NCBI GenBank assembly: GCA_000200715.1
Contig: DP000238.1
Coordinates: 1,328,593-1,392,592, forward strand
Direction of reading: 5' to 3'
Origin: Cenarchaeum symbiosum A
GTDB taxonomy: Archaea; Thermoproteota; Nitrososphaeria; Nitrososphaerales; Nitrosopumilaceae
DNA: 64,000 nt
Positions 47,095 through 55,844 of the stretch are shown here, one piece after another; the first letter of the stretch is position 1; every line of letters starts with the position of its first letter. The position numbers and the translations under genes were made by a program. The notes under the pieces are model-generated. The model had not been told where the DNA came from. It worked only from the letters and a program-made list of their open reading frames with translations, and searched no databases.

Positions 47095-47529
47095 TCAGTA
47101 GAGGCTGGCCGCGTCCTCCTTGAGGACGTCGGCGTTCCCCTCCGGGGCCGCCGCCAGGTGCTTGTACAGGGCCAGCTTGAGCACCTTGAGGGAGAGCAGG
47201 GCGCACTTTATCCGCACTGCCTGCAGGTGCTCAAGCCCCAGCTCGCCTAGCACGTCGTTCTTTTCGAGCCCCCGGGCCTCGGAGACGCTCTTGCCCTTGA
47301 CCAGCTCGGTGAGCACCGACGTGCAGGCCATGCAGATCGCGCACCCGCTGCCGTGGAAGCTCACATCAGATATTGTCTCGCCGTCAAACTTTAGATCCAT
47401 GTCTATGCTGTCGCCGCAGAGCGGGTTGGAATCGTGGTGGGTCACGTCAGGGTTCTCCATCTTGTGGAAGTTTAGGGGGTTCCTTGAATATTCTATGATC
47501 ATCTCGTGGTATATGTCGGTGTCATTCAA
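47095..47529 (-). CDS. sufU: SufU/IscU-type iron-sulfur scaffold
   Basis: 144 residues. Three metal/sulfur-binding Cys are in PLCGDSID, GSGCAICMAC and IKCALLSLK, with Asp in the first. Proteins of this type take sulfur from the partner desulfurase and either build clusters or, as SufU, act as zinc-dependent sulfurtransferase. Its ATG lies 8 bp inside the sufS frame, so translation is coupled. An extra Cys in GCAICMAC compared with the usual motif is visible. Confidence 0.93.
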   Translation of the reverse strand: MNDTDIYHEMIIEYSRNPLNFHKMENPDVTHHDSNPLCGDSIDMDLKFDGETISDVSFHGSGCAICMACTSVLTELVKGKSVSEARGLEKNDVLGELGLEHLQAVRIKCALLSLKVLKLALYKHLAAAPEGNADVLKEDAASLY

Positions 47530-48766
47530 GCTTGAACAGCCTCGCCACCTTGTCCAGGGATGTGACTAGCGCGTCTACATCCTCCCGGGTATTATACACG
47601 TAAAAGCTCGCCCTGTTGGTCGCCGGCACGCAGAGCTTCTCCATGAGCACCTGCGCGCAGTGGTGCCCAGAGCGTATGGCTACGCCCTCGCCGTCGACTA
47701 TCTGCGCCACGTCATGCGGGTGCACGTCCGCAAAGTTGAACGATATGACTCCCCCGCGCCTTGATATCTCGTCTGTCCCGTAGATTGTCATCCCCTTGAC
47801 GCCGGCCATCCTCTTCAGGGCGTACTCGGTGATTGATTTTTCGTGCCGCCTTACATCCTCCATGCCCAGCCCTTCGAGATAGTCTATTGCCGCGCCAAAC
47901 CCGACGGTATCCGCTATATTGGGCGTGCCCGCCTCGAACTTGTACGGAAGATCGTTCCAGGTAGTCTCAAACTTGTGCACCTCGCGTATCATGTCGCCTC
48001 CCCCGTGGAAGGGCCCCATCTTTTCGAGTATTTCCCTGCGGACCCAGAGGGCTCCTATGCCGGTAGGTGCCAGCATCTTGTGCCCCGAAAACGCAAAAAA
48101 GTCACAGCCCAAAGCCTGCACGTCGACCCTCATGTGGGGCGCGGCCTGGGCCCCGTCTATCAGGACGGGCACGCCCGCAGCCTTGCACCGGGACGCTATC
48201 CCCTGGACATCGCTTATCGTGCCTAGCACATTCGACATGAGGCTGAACGTGACAAGCTTGACCCTGCCCGTCTCCAGGTGCTCGTCGAGCTGCTCCAGCA
48301 GGAGCTCGCCCTTTTCATCTATGTCGATATATGCTAGCTCTGCGCCCTTTTCCTTTGCGAGGAGCTGCCACGGGACGATATTGCTGTGATGCTCGTACTC
48401 TGTAGTCACTATGATATCGCCCGGGCCCACGTTGGCCCTGCCCCACGAATATGCGACAAGGTTGATGGCCTCGGTGGTCCCCCGCACGAATATCACCTCC
48501 TCGCGCGACGGCGAGTTTATGAAGCGGGCCACCTTGTCGCGGGCCGCCTCGTAGGCGCCAGTCGCCTCCTCGGCGAGCTCATAGACCGCCCTGTGTATGT
48601 TGGCGTTGTGGTTCCTGTAATAGTCGTCTATCGCGGATATCACCTGGACGGGCTTTTGCGTGGTGGATGCGTTGTCGAGGTATACCAGCGGCTTGCCGCC
48701 GCGCACGGTCCTGGACAGTATGGGAAAGTCGGCCCTGATCTCCTCTATCGGATATGCGCTCTGCAT
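47522..48766 (-). CDS. sufS: Cysteine desulfurase SufS
   Basis: 414 residues, normal for type II desulfurases. PLP-dependent; it takes sulfur from cysteine as a persulfide. The PLP lysine is in AFSGHKMLAPTG, the phosphate-binding region includes TTEYEHHSNIVPW, and the active-site Cys is in RSGHHCAQVLM. It supplies SufU/SufBD. The start ATG shares one base with the preceding Rieske stop (TAATG), and the 3' end overlaps sufU by 8 bp, so all are in one operon. Confidence 0.95.
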   Translation of the reverse strand: MQSAYPIEEIRADFPILSRTVRGGKPLVYLDNASTTQKPVQVISAIDDYYRNHNANIHRAVYELAEEATGAYEAARDKVARFINSPSREEVIFVRGTTEAINLVAYSWGRANVGPGDIIVTTEYEHHSNIVPWQLLAKEKGAELAYIDIDEKGELLLEQLDEHLETGRVKLVTFSLMSNVLGTISDVQGIASRCKAAGVPVLIDGAQAAPHMRVDVQALGCDFFAFSGHKMLAPTGIGALWVRREILEKMGPFHGGGDMIREVHKFETTWNDLPYKFEAGTPNIADTVGFGAAIDYLEGLGMEDVRRHEKSITEYALKRMAGVKGMTIYGTDEISRRGGVISFNFADVHPHDVAQIVDGEGVAIRSGHHCAQVLMEKLCVPATNRASFYVYNTREDVDALVTSLDKVARLFKLE

Positions 48767-49083
48767 TATATCTCCACGTATATTGCCCCTGCATCTATTT
48801 TAACATTGTAGGTGGCCACGGATTCTTCCGCGGGGGGATTTTGCGGCACGCCGCTGTCGAGATTGAACACTGACAGGTGCAGGGGACACGTCACGCCCTG
48901 CTCTGAGAGAAAGCCCGTCGACAAGTCCGCCTCTTCGTGCGTGCACATCACATCGGTGGCAAAGATCTTTTCGCCGCGCCGGGCCAGCAGGATCTTTTTG
49001 TCCCCGTGGTCAAAGCGCAGCATGGTCCCGTCGGCAAGATCGCCCTCGGTGCATGCACGGGTCCATTCGCCCACTGAGATCAC
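48766..49083 (-). CDS. Rieske-type [2Fe-2S] ferredoxin in the suf operon
   Basis: 105 residues from GTG 49083. The motif CTHEEADLSTG ... CPLHLS supplies the two Cys and two His that bind a Rieske cluster. No membrane segment, so a soluble Rieske ferredoxin of the nitrite reductase/dioxygenase-ferredoxin kind. Its GTG overlaps the sufD stop (GTGA, 4 bp) and its stop overlaps the sufS ATG by one base, so it is embedded in the operon. It may pass electrons during cluster assembly, but that is inference. A longer upstream frame would run into sufD and is rejected. Confidence 0.9.
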   Translation of the reverse strand: MISVGEWTRACTEGDLADGTMLRFDHGDKKILLARRGEKIFATDVMCTHEEADLSTGFLSEQGVTCPLHLSVFNLDSGVPQNPPAEESVATYNVKIDAGAIYVEI

Positions 49084-50465
49084 CTGTACTTGTAGTGCTG
49101 CTCTATCTCTTCGTCCTCGTTGTAGCGTGTCTCCTCTACCTCGATGAACTTGCGCAGCTCCTCGTCGGTGTTTATTGCAAGGTTCTTTCCCTCCCACTTG
49201 GACTCTACCAGCTGGGCTATCCACGCCCGCACTTGGTACGACATCTTCCTGGACAGCGGCTCCAAAAATCCCTCGACTATGGTCCGCTCGGCCTCGGCCT
49301 CGGTCAAACACCTGGTCTGCAGGTAGAATATCTGCTCTTCGTCTATCTGGGCGACGGATGCGGCATGGGTCGCCTTTACATCGTTGGTCAGTATCTCGAG
49401 GCCCGGTATCGCGTCCGACTTTGCGTCGGGATCAAGCAGTATCGACCTGCCGGAAAGGTACGAGTTTGACTTTGCCGCCCCCTCCATTATGCGGATCATC
49501 CCCTTGAAGAGCGATTTTGACCTCTCCCGGAGTATCGATTTTTCTATCACACGCCCCTCGGTGGAGCCCGCCTCGTGGTTGAGATTGGACTGGATGTCAA
49601 ACGACTGGTCCCCCGTGCCAAATACCACCTCTGAATCGTTTGCAGACGCCCCCGTCCCCATGAGCTTGTAGTCTATCCGGTACCGGGAGAGAACGGTCCC
49701 GAACAGCCCGAGATACCAGTTGATGGTGGCATCCTGCGCCACATCCGAGCGCCTTGTGGAAAAGTTGACCGAGGCCTGGTCCATCATCTGCAAGGTTGTA
49801 GCGCTCAGGCGCGCCCCCGGGCCGATATCGGTGGTGAGGACCTCGAGGTAGGCCTGCTGGCCCTGGCCGGGTGGCGAGTAGAGCTCCTGGACTATGGTAG
49901 ACCTGCTGTCCCTGCCGACTTTTATCACGTTGCGCGAGATGGTGGACAGGCGGTCCTCGGGGAGGCATGTAAGAATGTGGATGGGCTCCTCCTTGTCGTA
50001 TCCGTCGGGTATCTCTATGTATATGCCAGAATCAAAGGCCGCATTATTCAGGGCTGTAAACTTGTCCTCGTGCGGGTCGGCAGACTCGACAAGAGCCCTT
50101 GCGGGGCCCCCATTCAGCAGGGCGTCCCCTATCGATGATATGACCAGCTTGTCATCGGGCAGGTTGATGCGGTGTATGCCGGATCCCACCTGGACTATGC
50201 CGGGCGAGTTGCCGAGCTCGGCCACCCTGGCCTCTATGAACGACGGCAGGCTCCCCCCTCCGGCAGTGGAGAGCGAGACCTGTTCCTGGTTCATCCTCTT
50301 GGCGTCGGTATACTTGTTGTATAGGGGCGAGGTCTCGACGGGCATCTCGTCGTATATTGAAAGCGAGTTTCTGCGGAACTCCCGGAGCCAGTCGGGCTCC
50401 TTTCTAGATGAGGAGAGATCGTCTACATGGCCTGAGTTTATCGAAGATAGAGCCAGTTGGGACAT
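49080..50465 (-). CDS. sufD: Fe-S assembly protein SufD
   Basis: 461 residues. SufBD-core fold: the beta-helix part with YIEIPDGYDKEEPIHILTCL, then LSATTLQMMDQASVNFSTRR and SLFKGMIRIMEGAAKSNSY, and the C-terminal helical end (IEEQHYKYR-like). It forms SufB2C2D or SufBC2D scaffold complexes. It follows sufB by 23 bp, so is coupled in the operon. Compared with sufB it is less conserved and has a divergent N-terminus, supporting the SufD rather than SufB label. Confidence 0.9.
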   Translation of the reverse strand: MSQLALSSINSGHVDDLSSSRKEPDWLREFRRNSLSIYDEMPVETSPLYNKYTDAKRMNQEQVSLSTAGGGSLPSFIEARVAELGNSPGIVQVGSGIHRINLPDDKLVISSIGDALLNGGPARALVESADPHEDKFTALNNAAFDSGIYIEIPDGYDKEEPIHILTCLPEDRLSTISRNVIKVGRDSRSTIVQELYSPPGQGQQAYLEVLTTDIGPGARLSATTLQMMDQASVNFSTRRSDVAQDATINWYLGLFGTVLSRYRIDYKLMGTGASANDSEVVFGTGDQSFDIQSNLNHEAGSTEGRVIEKSILRERSKSLFKGMIRIMEGAAKSNSYLSGRSILLDPDAKSDAIPGLEILTNDVKATHAASVAQIDEEQIFYLQTRCLTEAEAERTIVEGFLEPLSRKMSYQVRAWIAQLVESKWEGKNLAINTDEELRKFIEVEETRYNEDEEIEQHYKYR

Positions 50466-50488
50466 TGTCAGTACACCACCGGATGCGG

Positions 50489-51901
50489 CTAGCCCACCGA
50501 GTCGTCCATCTCGAGCTTTATGAGCTTGTTCATCTCAACCGCGTATTCCATGGGGAGCTCCTTTGTGAAAGGCTCCATGAAGCCGTTGATTATCAGGCTG
50601 AGCGCGTCCTCTTCGTTAAAGCCCCTTGTCATCAGGTAGAATATCTGCTCGTCGCCGATCTTGCCGACAGTCGCCTCGTGGGTGATGGTCGCATCCTCCT
50701 GGTTTATCTCCATGTAAGGATAGGTATCTGTCTTTGATGTATCATCTAGTAATAGTGCATCACAGCGGACAGTCGACTTTACGCCGGTGGCGCCCTTGGC
50801 CACATTGAGCAGTCCCCTGTATGTGGAGCGCCCGTCGAGCCGGCTCACGGACTTTGAGGTGATCTTGGAGGTCGTGTTTGGCGCCAGATGGACCATCTTT
50901 GCGCCGGTATCCTGGTGCTGGCCACCGCCGGCAAACGCGACTGACAGCGTCTCGCCGTGTGCTCTCTGCCCCATCAGGTAGACGCCGGGATATTTCATTG
51001 TAATCTTGCTGCCGATGTTGCCATCGACCCATTCGACTGTCGCCCCTTCATACGCATAGGCCCTCTTTGTGACCAGGTTGTATACATCGTTGCTCCAGTT
51101 CTGTATGGTTGTATACCGGAGCTTGGCGTCCTTGTGTGCGATGAGCTCGACTACTGCCGAGTGGAGTGATTCTGAAGAGTATACCGGCGCGGTGCATCCC
51201 TCGATGTAGTGGACCTGTGCGCCCTCGTCTAGTATGATGAGCGTCCTCTCGAACTGGCCCATGTTCTGTGCGTTTATCCTAAAGTACGCCTGCAGTGGCA
51301 TGTCAATGGAGACGCCGGGTGGCACGTAGATGAACGAGCCGCCGCTCCAGACTGCGCTGTTCAGGGCTGCAAACTTGTTGTCCTCGGGGGGGATTACCTT
51401 GCCAAAGTATTTGCGGAGTATCTCTGGGCATTCCTTGACCGCCTCGCCTGTATCCAGGAACAATACGCCCTGCTTTTTTAGATCCTCGCGGAGGCTGTGG
51501 TATACGGTCTCTGATTCATACTGGGCGCCCACTCCTGCAAGGAATTTCTTCTCGGCCTCGGGGATGCCGAGCTTGTCGAACGTGCTCTTTACGTCCTTGG
51601 GCACATCGTCCCAGTCGCCTTCTGCCTTCTCAGAGGCCTTTGCGTAATAGTATATGTTCTGAAAATCTATCGTGCTCAGATCGGCCCCCCATGTCGGCAT
51701 GGGCTTTTTCATGAATATCTCGTATGAACGGAGGCGGAAGTCGAGCATCCACTGTGGCTCGTCCTTCATCTTGCTGATGCTCTCGACTATCTCCTTTGAC
51801 AGGCCCTTTTTGCTGAGATGCACGTACATGTCAGTAGAGTCCTTAAAGTCGTACTTTGAGTAGTCCATCTCGAAGTTGTCGGTAGTGCTCTCTGTTGCCA
51901 T
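50489..51901 (-). CDS. sufB: Fe-S cluster assembly scaffold SufB
   Basis: 470 residues, typical Suf[41 protein letters not shown] and [15 protein letters not shown] are near-diagnostic, as is [11 protein letters not shown]-like [18 protein letters not shown] at the C-terminus. SufB with the SufC ATPase and SufD assembles iron-sulfur clusters. No sufC lies next to it in this window. The first gene of the operon, with a TATA-like CTATAAATAC (51923-51932) 27 nt upstream of the ATG. Confidence 0.96.
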   Translation of the reverse strand: MATESTTDNFEMDYSKYDFKDSTDMYVHLSKKGLSKEIVESISKMKDEPQWMLDFRLRSYEIFMKKPMPTWGADLSTIDFQNIYYYAKASEKAEGDWDDVPKDVKSTFDKLGIPEAEKKFLAGVGAQYESETVYHSLREDLKKQGVLFLDTGEAVKECPEILRKYFGKVIPPEDNKFAALNSAVWSGGSFIYVPPGVSIDMPLQAYFRINAQNMGQFERTLIILDEGAQVHYIEGCTAPVYSSESLHSAVVELIAHKDAKLRYTTIQNWSNDVYNLVTKRAYAYEGATVEWVDGNIGSKITMKYPGVYLMGQRAHGETLSVAFAGGGQHQDTGAKMVHLAPNTTSKITSKSVSRLDGRSTYRGLLNVAKGATGVKSTVRCDALLLDDTSKTDTYPYMEINQEDATITHEATVGKIGDEQIFYLMTRGFNEEDALSLIINGFMEPFTKELPMEYAVEMNKLIKLEMDDSVG

Positions 51902-51922
51902 GCGTTGTTCAGCACTTTGTTG

Positions 51923-51932
51923 CTATAAATAC
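51923..51932 (-). promoter_or_regulatory. TATA box of the suf operon
   Basis: GTATTTATAG on the minus strand, centred 27 nt before the sufB ATG at 51901, the only good promoter in the operon's upstream region. Confidence 0.6.
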
Positions 51933-51966
51933 GTGGGGTAAATTAGGACGGGCTAAATAGGCGTGG

Positions 51967-52752
51967 CTAAGTCGCCCCGCCTGCGGCAAGCGCTGACTTG
52001 ATCGCATCAAAGGCGCCAGGCACCGTATGGACGCCTGCGATCGTATGTTCCACCCCGAACTTTGCAAGCTCGTCTGCGGTAAACGGGCCTATCGCCACGG
52101 CCCTGATCCCCTCCGGCAGCTCCGCTCCATGCATCAGCTCAAAGAACGCGCGCACCGACGACGCGCTAGTAAAGACTATCCCGTCTATGCCGCCCCGCGG
52201 AAGCAGCTCCCGGAACTCGTCCCATTGAGGGCCGCCCGACGCCCGCACGTCGTACAAATGCAGCTCATGCACATCTAGCCCCATCTTTGTCAAAAGGTCG
52301 CGCAAAAACGGAGTCGATGCGCCGCTCCGCGGGACAAACACCTTTTTGCCCTCGGCGCCAAGCGCGGAAAAAACCTCGCCGACGCCGACCGACGAGTATC
52401 TTTCCGGCGTGTGCGCAACCCTTATGCCGCGGCCCTCGAGTGCGCCGCGCGTCACGGGGCCCACCGCCACAACCGACGTGTTGGCGACGGCGAGCTGCAG
52501 CTTTTCAAGTTTTGATTCCGACTCGGCTGCATCGAATAGCAGCCGCACGGCCTTTGAGCTCATAAAGACGGTGTAATCAGGATCGTTTTCCGATATTTCG
52601 CGCAGCGTGCTGTCCACCATGTCATCCCGCGGGACAAGCTCTATGGTGGGAAGCGGCATTGCGCGCGCGCCGTCCCTGGCCGCAAGCTCGGCAAACTGCG
52701 CCGAATCCTCGGGGGACCTTGTTATTGCTATTGTCCTTCCATTCATCGCCAT
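51967..52752 (-). CDS. hemD: Uroporphyrinogen-III synthase
   Basis: 261 residues from ATG 52752. It closes and flips ring D of hydroxymethylbilane to give uroporphyrinogen III. The family is poorly conserved but PVTRGALEGRGIRVAHTPER, LHLYDVRAS, IVFTSASSVRAFFELMHG and AVAIGPFTADELAKFG are its usual blocks. The ATG overlaps the SUMT stop by 10 bp. The frame is open further upstream but is inside SUMT there. Last gene of the hemL-hemC-SUMT-hemD operon. Confidence 0.92.
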   Translation of the reverse strand: MAMNGRTIAITRSPEDSAQFAELAARDGARAMPLPTIELVPRDDMVDSTLREISENDPDYTVFMSSKAVRLLFDAAESESKLEKLQLAVANTSVVAVGPVTRGALEGRGIRVAHTPERYSSVGVGEVFSALGAEGKKVFVPRSGASTPFLRDLLTKMGLDVHELHLYDVRASGGPQWDEFRELLPRGGIDGIVFTSASSVRAFFELMHGAELPEGIRAVAIGPFTADELAKFGVEHTIAGVHTVPGAFDAIKSALAAGGAT

Positions 52753-53483
52753 TTTATCTTCTCCGAGAGCCCCACCACGCCGCCTATTATTATCACGGCG
52801 GGCGGCCTTATGTCGCTGCTCTTTATCAGCTGTTCTATATTGTGCAGCTTGCCGGTTATCATGCGCTCCTGCGGCGTGGTGCCGTTCTCTATTACTGCGA
52901 CCGGCGTGCCGCGGTCTGCTCCGCCCTCGATGAGCTCGCTGCATATGGTGCCTATCCGCGTCACCCCCATCATTATCACTATTGTGTCGACAGAGCCCGC
53001 CATCGCCTTCCAGTCGACTCCGTCGGATTCCTTTCCGGGATCCTCGTGGCCCGCCGCAAATACCACCGACGAGGCAAACTTGCGGTGTGTCAGCGGTATG
53101 CCCGCGTATGTGGCAGAGCCTATACCCGATGTCACGCCGGGCACTATCTCGTATTTGATTCCATTCTCTTTTAGATACTCTGCCTCCTCGCCGCCCCTGC
53201 CGAATATTATCGGGTCTCCTCCCTTGAGGCGCACAACCGTCTTGTGTTTTTTCGCCTGCTCCAACATGTGGTGGTTCGTTGAATCCTGGTGAGAGGTGTG
53301 GTCGCCTATCGAGCGCCCCACGTACACCTTTGGCGTGCCCCGCGGCACCCGGGACATTATCCTCTTGGTGACCAGCCGGTCATACAAAACTACATCGGCC
53401 TTTTGAATAAGCTCGTCTGCCCTTAATGTAAGCAGCCGGGGATCACCGGGCCCCGCGCCTACGAGGTATACCTTGCCCTTCAT
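52743..53483 (-). CDS. cobA: Uroporphyrinogen-III C-methyltransferase (SUMT)
   Basis: 246 residues from ATG 53483. It methylates uroporphyrinogen III at C2 and C7 to precorrin-2, the branch to sirohaem, cobalamin and archaeal haem. GAGPGDPRLLTLRA, VRLKGGDPIIFGRGGEE, PGVTSGIGSATYAGIPLTHR and MGVTRIGTI are the standard SAM-methyltransferase blocks. The real start is MKGKVYLVG; the longer frame adds residues without similarity. It overlaps hemC by 4 bp and hemD by 10 bp. Confidence 0.94.
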   Translation of the reverse strand: MKGKVYLVGAGPGDPRLLTLRADELIQKADVVLYDRLVTKRIMSRVPRGTPKVYVGRSIGDHTSHQDSTNHHMLEQAKKHKTVVRLKGGDPIIFGRGGEEAEYLKENGIKYEIVPGVTSGIGSATYAGIPLTHRKFASSVVFAAGHEDPGKESDGVDWKAMAGSVDTIVIMMGVTRIGTICSELIEGGADRGTPVAVIENGTTPQERMITGKLHNIEQLIKSSDIRPPAVIIIGGVVGLSEKIKWR

Positions 53484-54415
53484 GACCTGTTCCACTCGTC
53501 CACCTTTTCGCGCCAATTTAAGGCAAGATCTCCCGCGCCGCGCTCGAGCATTTCATTCCCGGCGGACTCGCCCACCTTTCGCGGGCTCCCCCGCGGCCCG
53601 CTGGCCTGCACGGAGACCGACCTGCTCCCGTCCACCGAGAACGCCTCGGCCCGGATCGTCAAAAGCTCCCCGGCGCTCCTTGCAAGGGCGCCCACGGGGA
53701 ACCTGCAGCCCGAGCCTATTCTCTCGGACAGGGCGCGCTCCGCCTCGGCTTCTGCCCTAGATGCCGCATCCTCTATTCTATTCAGCATGGATATGGTGCC
53801 TGCATCTCCGGATCTCGCCACAAGCGCAAGCGAGCCCTGGCCCGGGGAAGGCGCAAAGGACTCCTCGGGAAGGGCCGCATATTTCACATCAAGGCCGAGC
53901 CGCGATATGCCTGCCTCGGCTAGCACCACCGCGTCGTACCCGGCGCCCACCTTTGCTATGCGGGTCTCTATGTTCCCCCGGACGGGCTTGACATGGAGGT
54001 CGGATCTGCTGCGCCCCACCTGGACTGCGCGCCGGAGGCTGCTTGTTCCGACAGTGGCGCCGCGGGGCAGCGACCCGAGGCCCGAGCCGCCGGGGGAGAC
54101 TAGCACGTCGTTTGCCGCCGCGCGCCGCGGCACGCATGCGAGAACCAGCCCCGGCGCCAGCTCGGTGGGCACATCCTTGAGGCTGTGGACGGCAAAGTCG
54201 GCCCCGCCCTCGGAGACCGCGCGGTCTATCTCTTTTTCGAATATCCCCTTTTGATCAATGGCGAACAGCGGCCTATCATCTGTGTCCCCCTGCGTCTTTA
54301 TTCTGCGCACCTTGTATTCGTCTTCCGGGTTGGCCTCCTTTAGCGCGTCTAATACATGCCCCGTCTGCGCAAGGGAGAGCCTGCTGCCGCGCGTGCCCAC
54401 CGTATAGACGGTCAT
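53480..54415 (-). CDS. hemC: Hydroxymethylbilane synthase (porphobilinogen deaminase)
   Basis: 311 residues. It polymerises four porphobilinogen units. GTRGSRLSLAQT, HSLKDVPTELAPGL, the LRRAVQVGR block, RGNIETRI and the dipyrromethane-cofactor Cys in GSGCRFPVGA are all present. The ATG is at 54415, overlapping the hemL stop by 4 bp, so translation is coupled from hemL. The middle enzyme (HemB, porphobilinogen synthase) and HemA are not in this window. Confidence 0.95.
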   Translation of the reverse strand: MTVYTVGTRGSRLSLAQTGHVLDALKEANPEDEYKVRRIKTQGDTDDRPLFAIDQKGIFEKEIDRAVSEGGADFAVHSLKDVPTELAPGLVLACVPRRAAANDVLVSPGGSGLGSLPRGATVGTSSLRRAVQVGRSRSDLHVKPVRGNIETRIAKVGAGYDAVVLAEAGISRLGLDVKYAALPEESFAPSPGQGSLALVARSGDAGTISMLNRIEDAASRAEAEAERALSERIGSGCRFPVGALARSAGELLTIRAEAFSVDGSRSVSVQASGPRGSPRKVGESAGNEMLERGAGDLALNWREKVDEWNRS

Positions 54416-55677
54416 CGGGCAGCCCCGAGCGCTGTACGGTATGCTGCCGATACATTCCGCAGATCCTCCACGGTATGCGCCGCAGACAGTGACGCCATCT
54501 CAAACTGGGAGGGGGCCACAAAGACCCCGTTCTTTAGAAGGGCCCTGAACATTTTGTCGAACCTTGCAGCATCCGCCCTCTTGGCAGAGGCCGCATCCGT
54601 TACAGGCTCGGCTGTAAAGAATACCTGGAATATTGATGCCACCCGGTTTATCTGCCTGTCCAGCCCGAGGTCTGCGGCATCATCAGCTATGCTTGATGCT
54701 AGCGCGGCTGCCGCCCGCTCGAGGCGCGGGTACAATCTGCCCTTTATCCTGTTTATCGTCCGAATTGATGCGAGCGCCGCCGATACAGAGACAGGGTTGC
54801 CGGCAAACGTGCTGGCCTCGTAGACCGACCCGCCGGGCGCCAGCCTCTCCATTATGTTTTTTTTGCCGCCGACAGCTGCTATCGGCAGCCCGCCACCGAG
54901 AGCCTTTGCAAGAGTCGTGATGTCGGGCCGCACTCCAAAGGCCTCCTGGGCCCCGCCCGCCGAGAGGCGAAATCCCGTTATCGTCTCGTCGAATATCAGC
55001 TGCATGCCAAGCCGGCTCGACAGCTTCCGGAGCAGGCGCAAAAATCCTTTCTTTGGCGGTATGACTCCCATGTTGCCCATTACCGGCTCCACTATAACGG
55101 CCGCCACATCGTCGGCGGCAGCCCCCTCGAATGCTGCCTCGTCGTTGTATGGGATGACAGTCGTCTGCCGGGCGAGTCCGCGGGGGACGCCCTCCGAGGT
55201 GGATATGCCCAAATGCGCCGAGCCTGAGCCCGCCTTTACCAGCACCGACCCGTGCGCCCCGTGGTAGCACCCGTCAAACTTGATTATCCTGTCCCTTTTC
55301 GTAAAGCCGCGTGCAAGCCTTATCGCCGTCATGGTGGCCTCCCCGCCGGTGTTGACGAGCCTTGTGCTCTCCATCGAGGGATAGTTCCCGGATATCAGCC
55401 GGGCAAGCTCCACCTCCTGTTCAGTGGGGACGCAAAAGAGCGTGCCGCGCCGCAGCTGGGCCGAGACCGCGCGCACCACCTCGCCCCGGCCATGGCCGAG
55501 AAGCAGGGCCCCGTAGCCGTTGCACAGGTCCGTGTATTTTCTGCCGTCTGCATCCCGGATGCTGCCGCCGCTGGCAGATGCGGCAAAGAACGGATACGGG
55601 GCATAGTAGCGGACTGGGCTGTTGACCCCCGACGGGATCACCTTGCGCGCCCTCTCAAAGAGGCCCCTTGAACCCAT
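54412..55677 (-). CDS. hemL: Glutamate-1-semialdehyde 2,1-aminomutase
   Basis: 421 residues from ATG 55677 (MGSRGLFERA). It converts glutamate-1-semialdehyde to 5-aminolevulinate using PLP. Blocks: PSGVNSPVRYYAPYPFF, NGYGALLLGHG, FDGCYHGAHGSVLVKAGSG, FDETITGFR, the PLP lysine in LAKALGGGLPIAAVGG and STFAGNPVSVSAAL. The longer open frame upstream is non-coding. A TATA-like GATTATAATG (55699-55709) is 27 nt upstream of the start. First gene of the tetrapyrrole operon. Confidence 0.95.
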   Translation of the reverse strand: MGSRGLFERARKVIPSGVNSPVRYYAPYPFFAASASGGSIRDADGRKYTDLCNGYGALLLGHGRGEVVRAVSAQLRRGTLFCVPTEQEVELARLISGNYPSMESTRLVNTGGEATMTAIRLARGFTKRDRIIKFDGCYHGAHGSVLVKAGSGSAHLGISTSEGVPRGLARQTTVIPYNDEAAFEGAAADDVAAVIVEPVMGNMGVIPPKKGFLRLLRKLSSRLGMQLIFDETITGFRLSAGGAQEAFGVRPDITTLAKALGGGLPIAAVGGKKNIMERLAPGGSVYEASTFAGNPVSVSAALASIRTINRIKGRLYPRLERAAAALASSIADDAADLGLDRQINRVASIFQVFFTAEPVTDAASAKRADAARFDKMFRALLKNGVFVAPSQFEMASLSAAHTVEDLRNVSAAYRTALGAAR

Positions 55678-55698
55678 GCAGCTGCATTTGCTGCCGGC

Positions 55699-55709
55699 AT
55701 TATAATCCC
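55699..55709 (-). promoter_or_regulatory. TATA box of the hem operon
   Basis: GGATTATAATG on the minus strand, centred 27 nt upstream of the hemL ATG at 55677. Confidence 0.55.
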
Positions 55710-55814
55710 TAGTTTCGGCGCCAAGGCTGCGCGGCACAGGTTCCAGAATAGAGTGCCGGCACAGGCAGGTGTGCCGCCGCATCCTGCCGTATTCAGTTCC
55801 ATCCCACGGGAATA

Positions 55815-55824
55815 GTTTTATACC
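55815..55824 (+). promoter_or_regulatory. TATA box of the substrate-binding protein gene
   Basis: GTTTTATACC centred 26 nt before ATG 55845. Confidence 0.55.
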
Positions 55825-55844
55825 GAAATATTCGCTGTTGGGGC

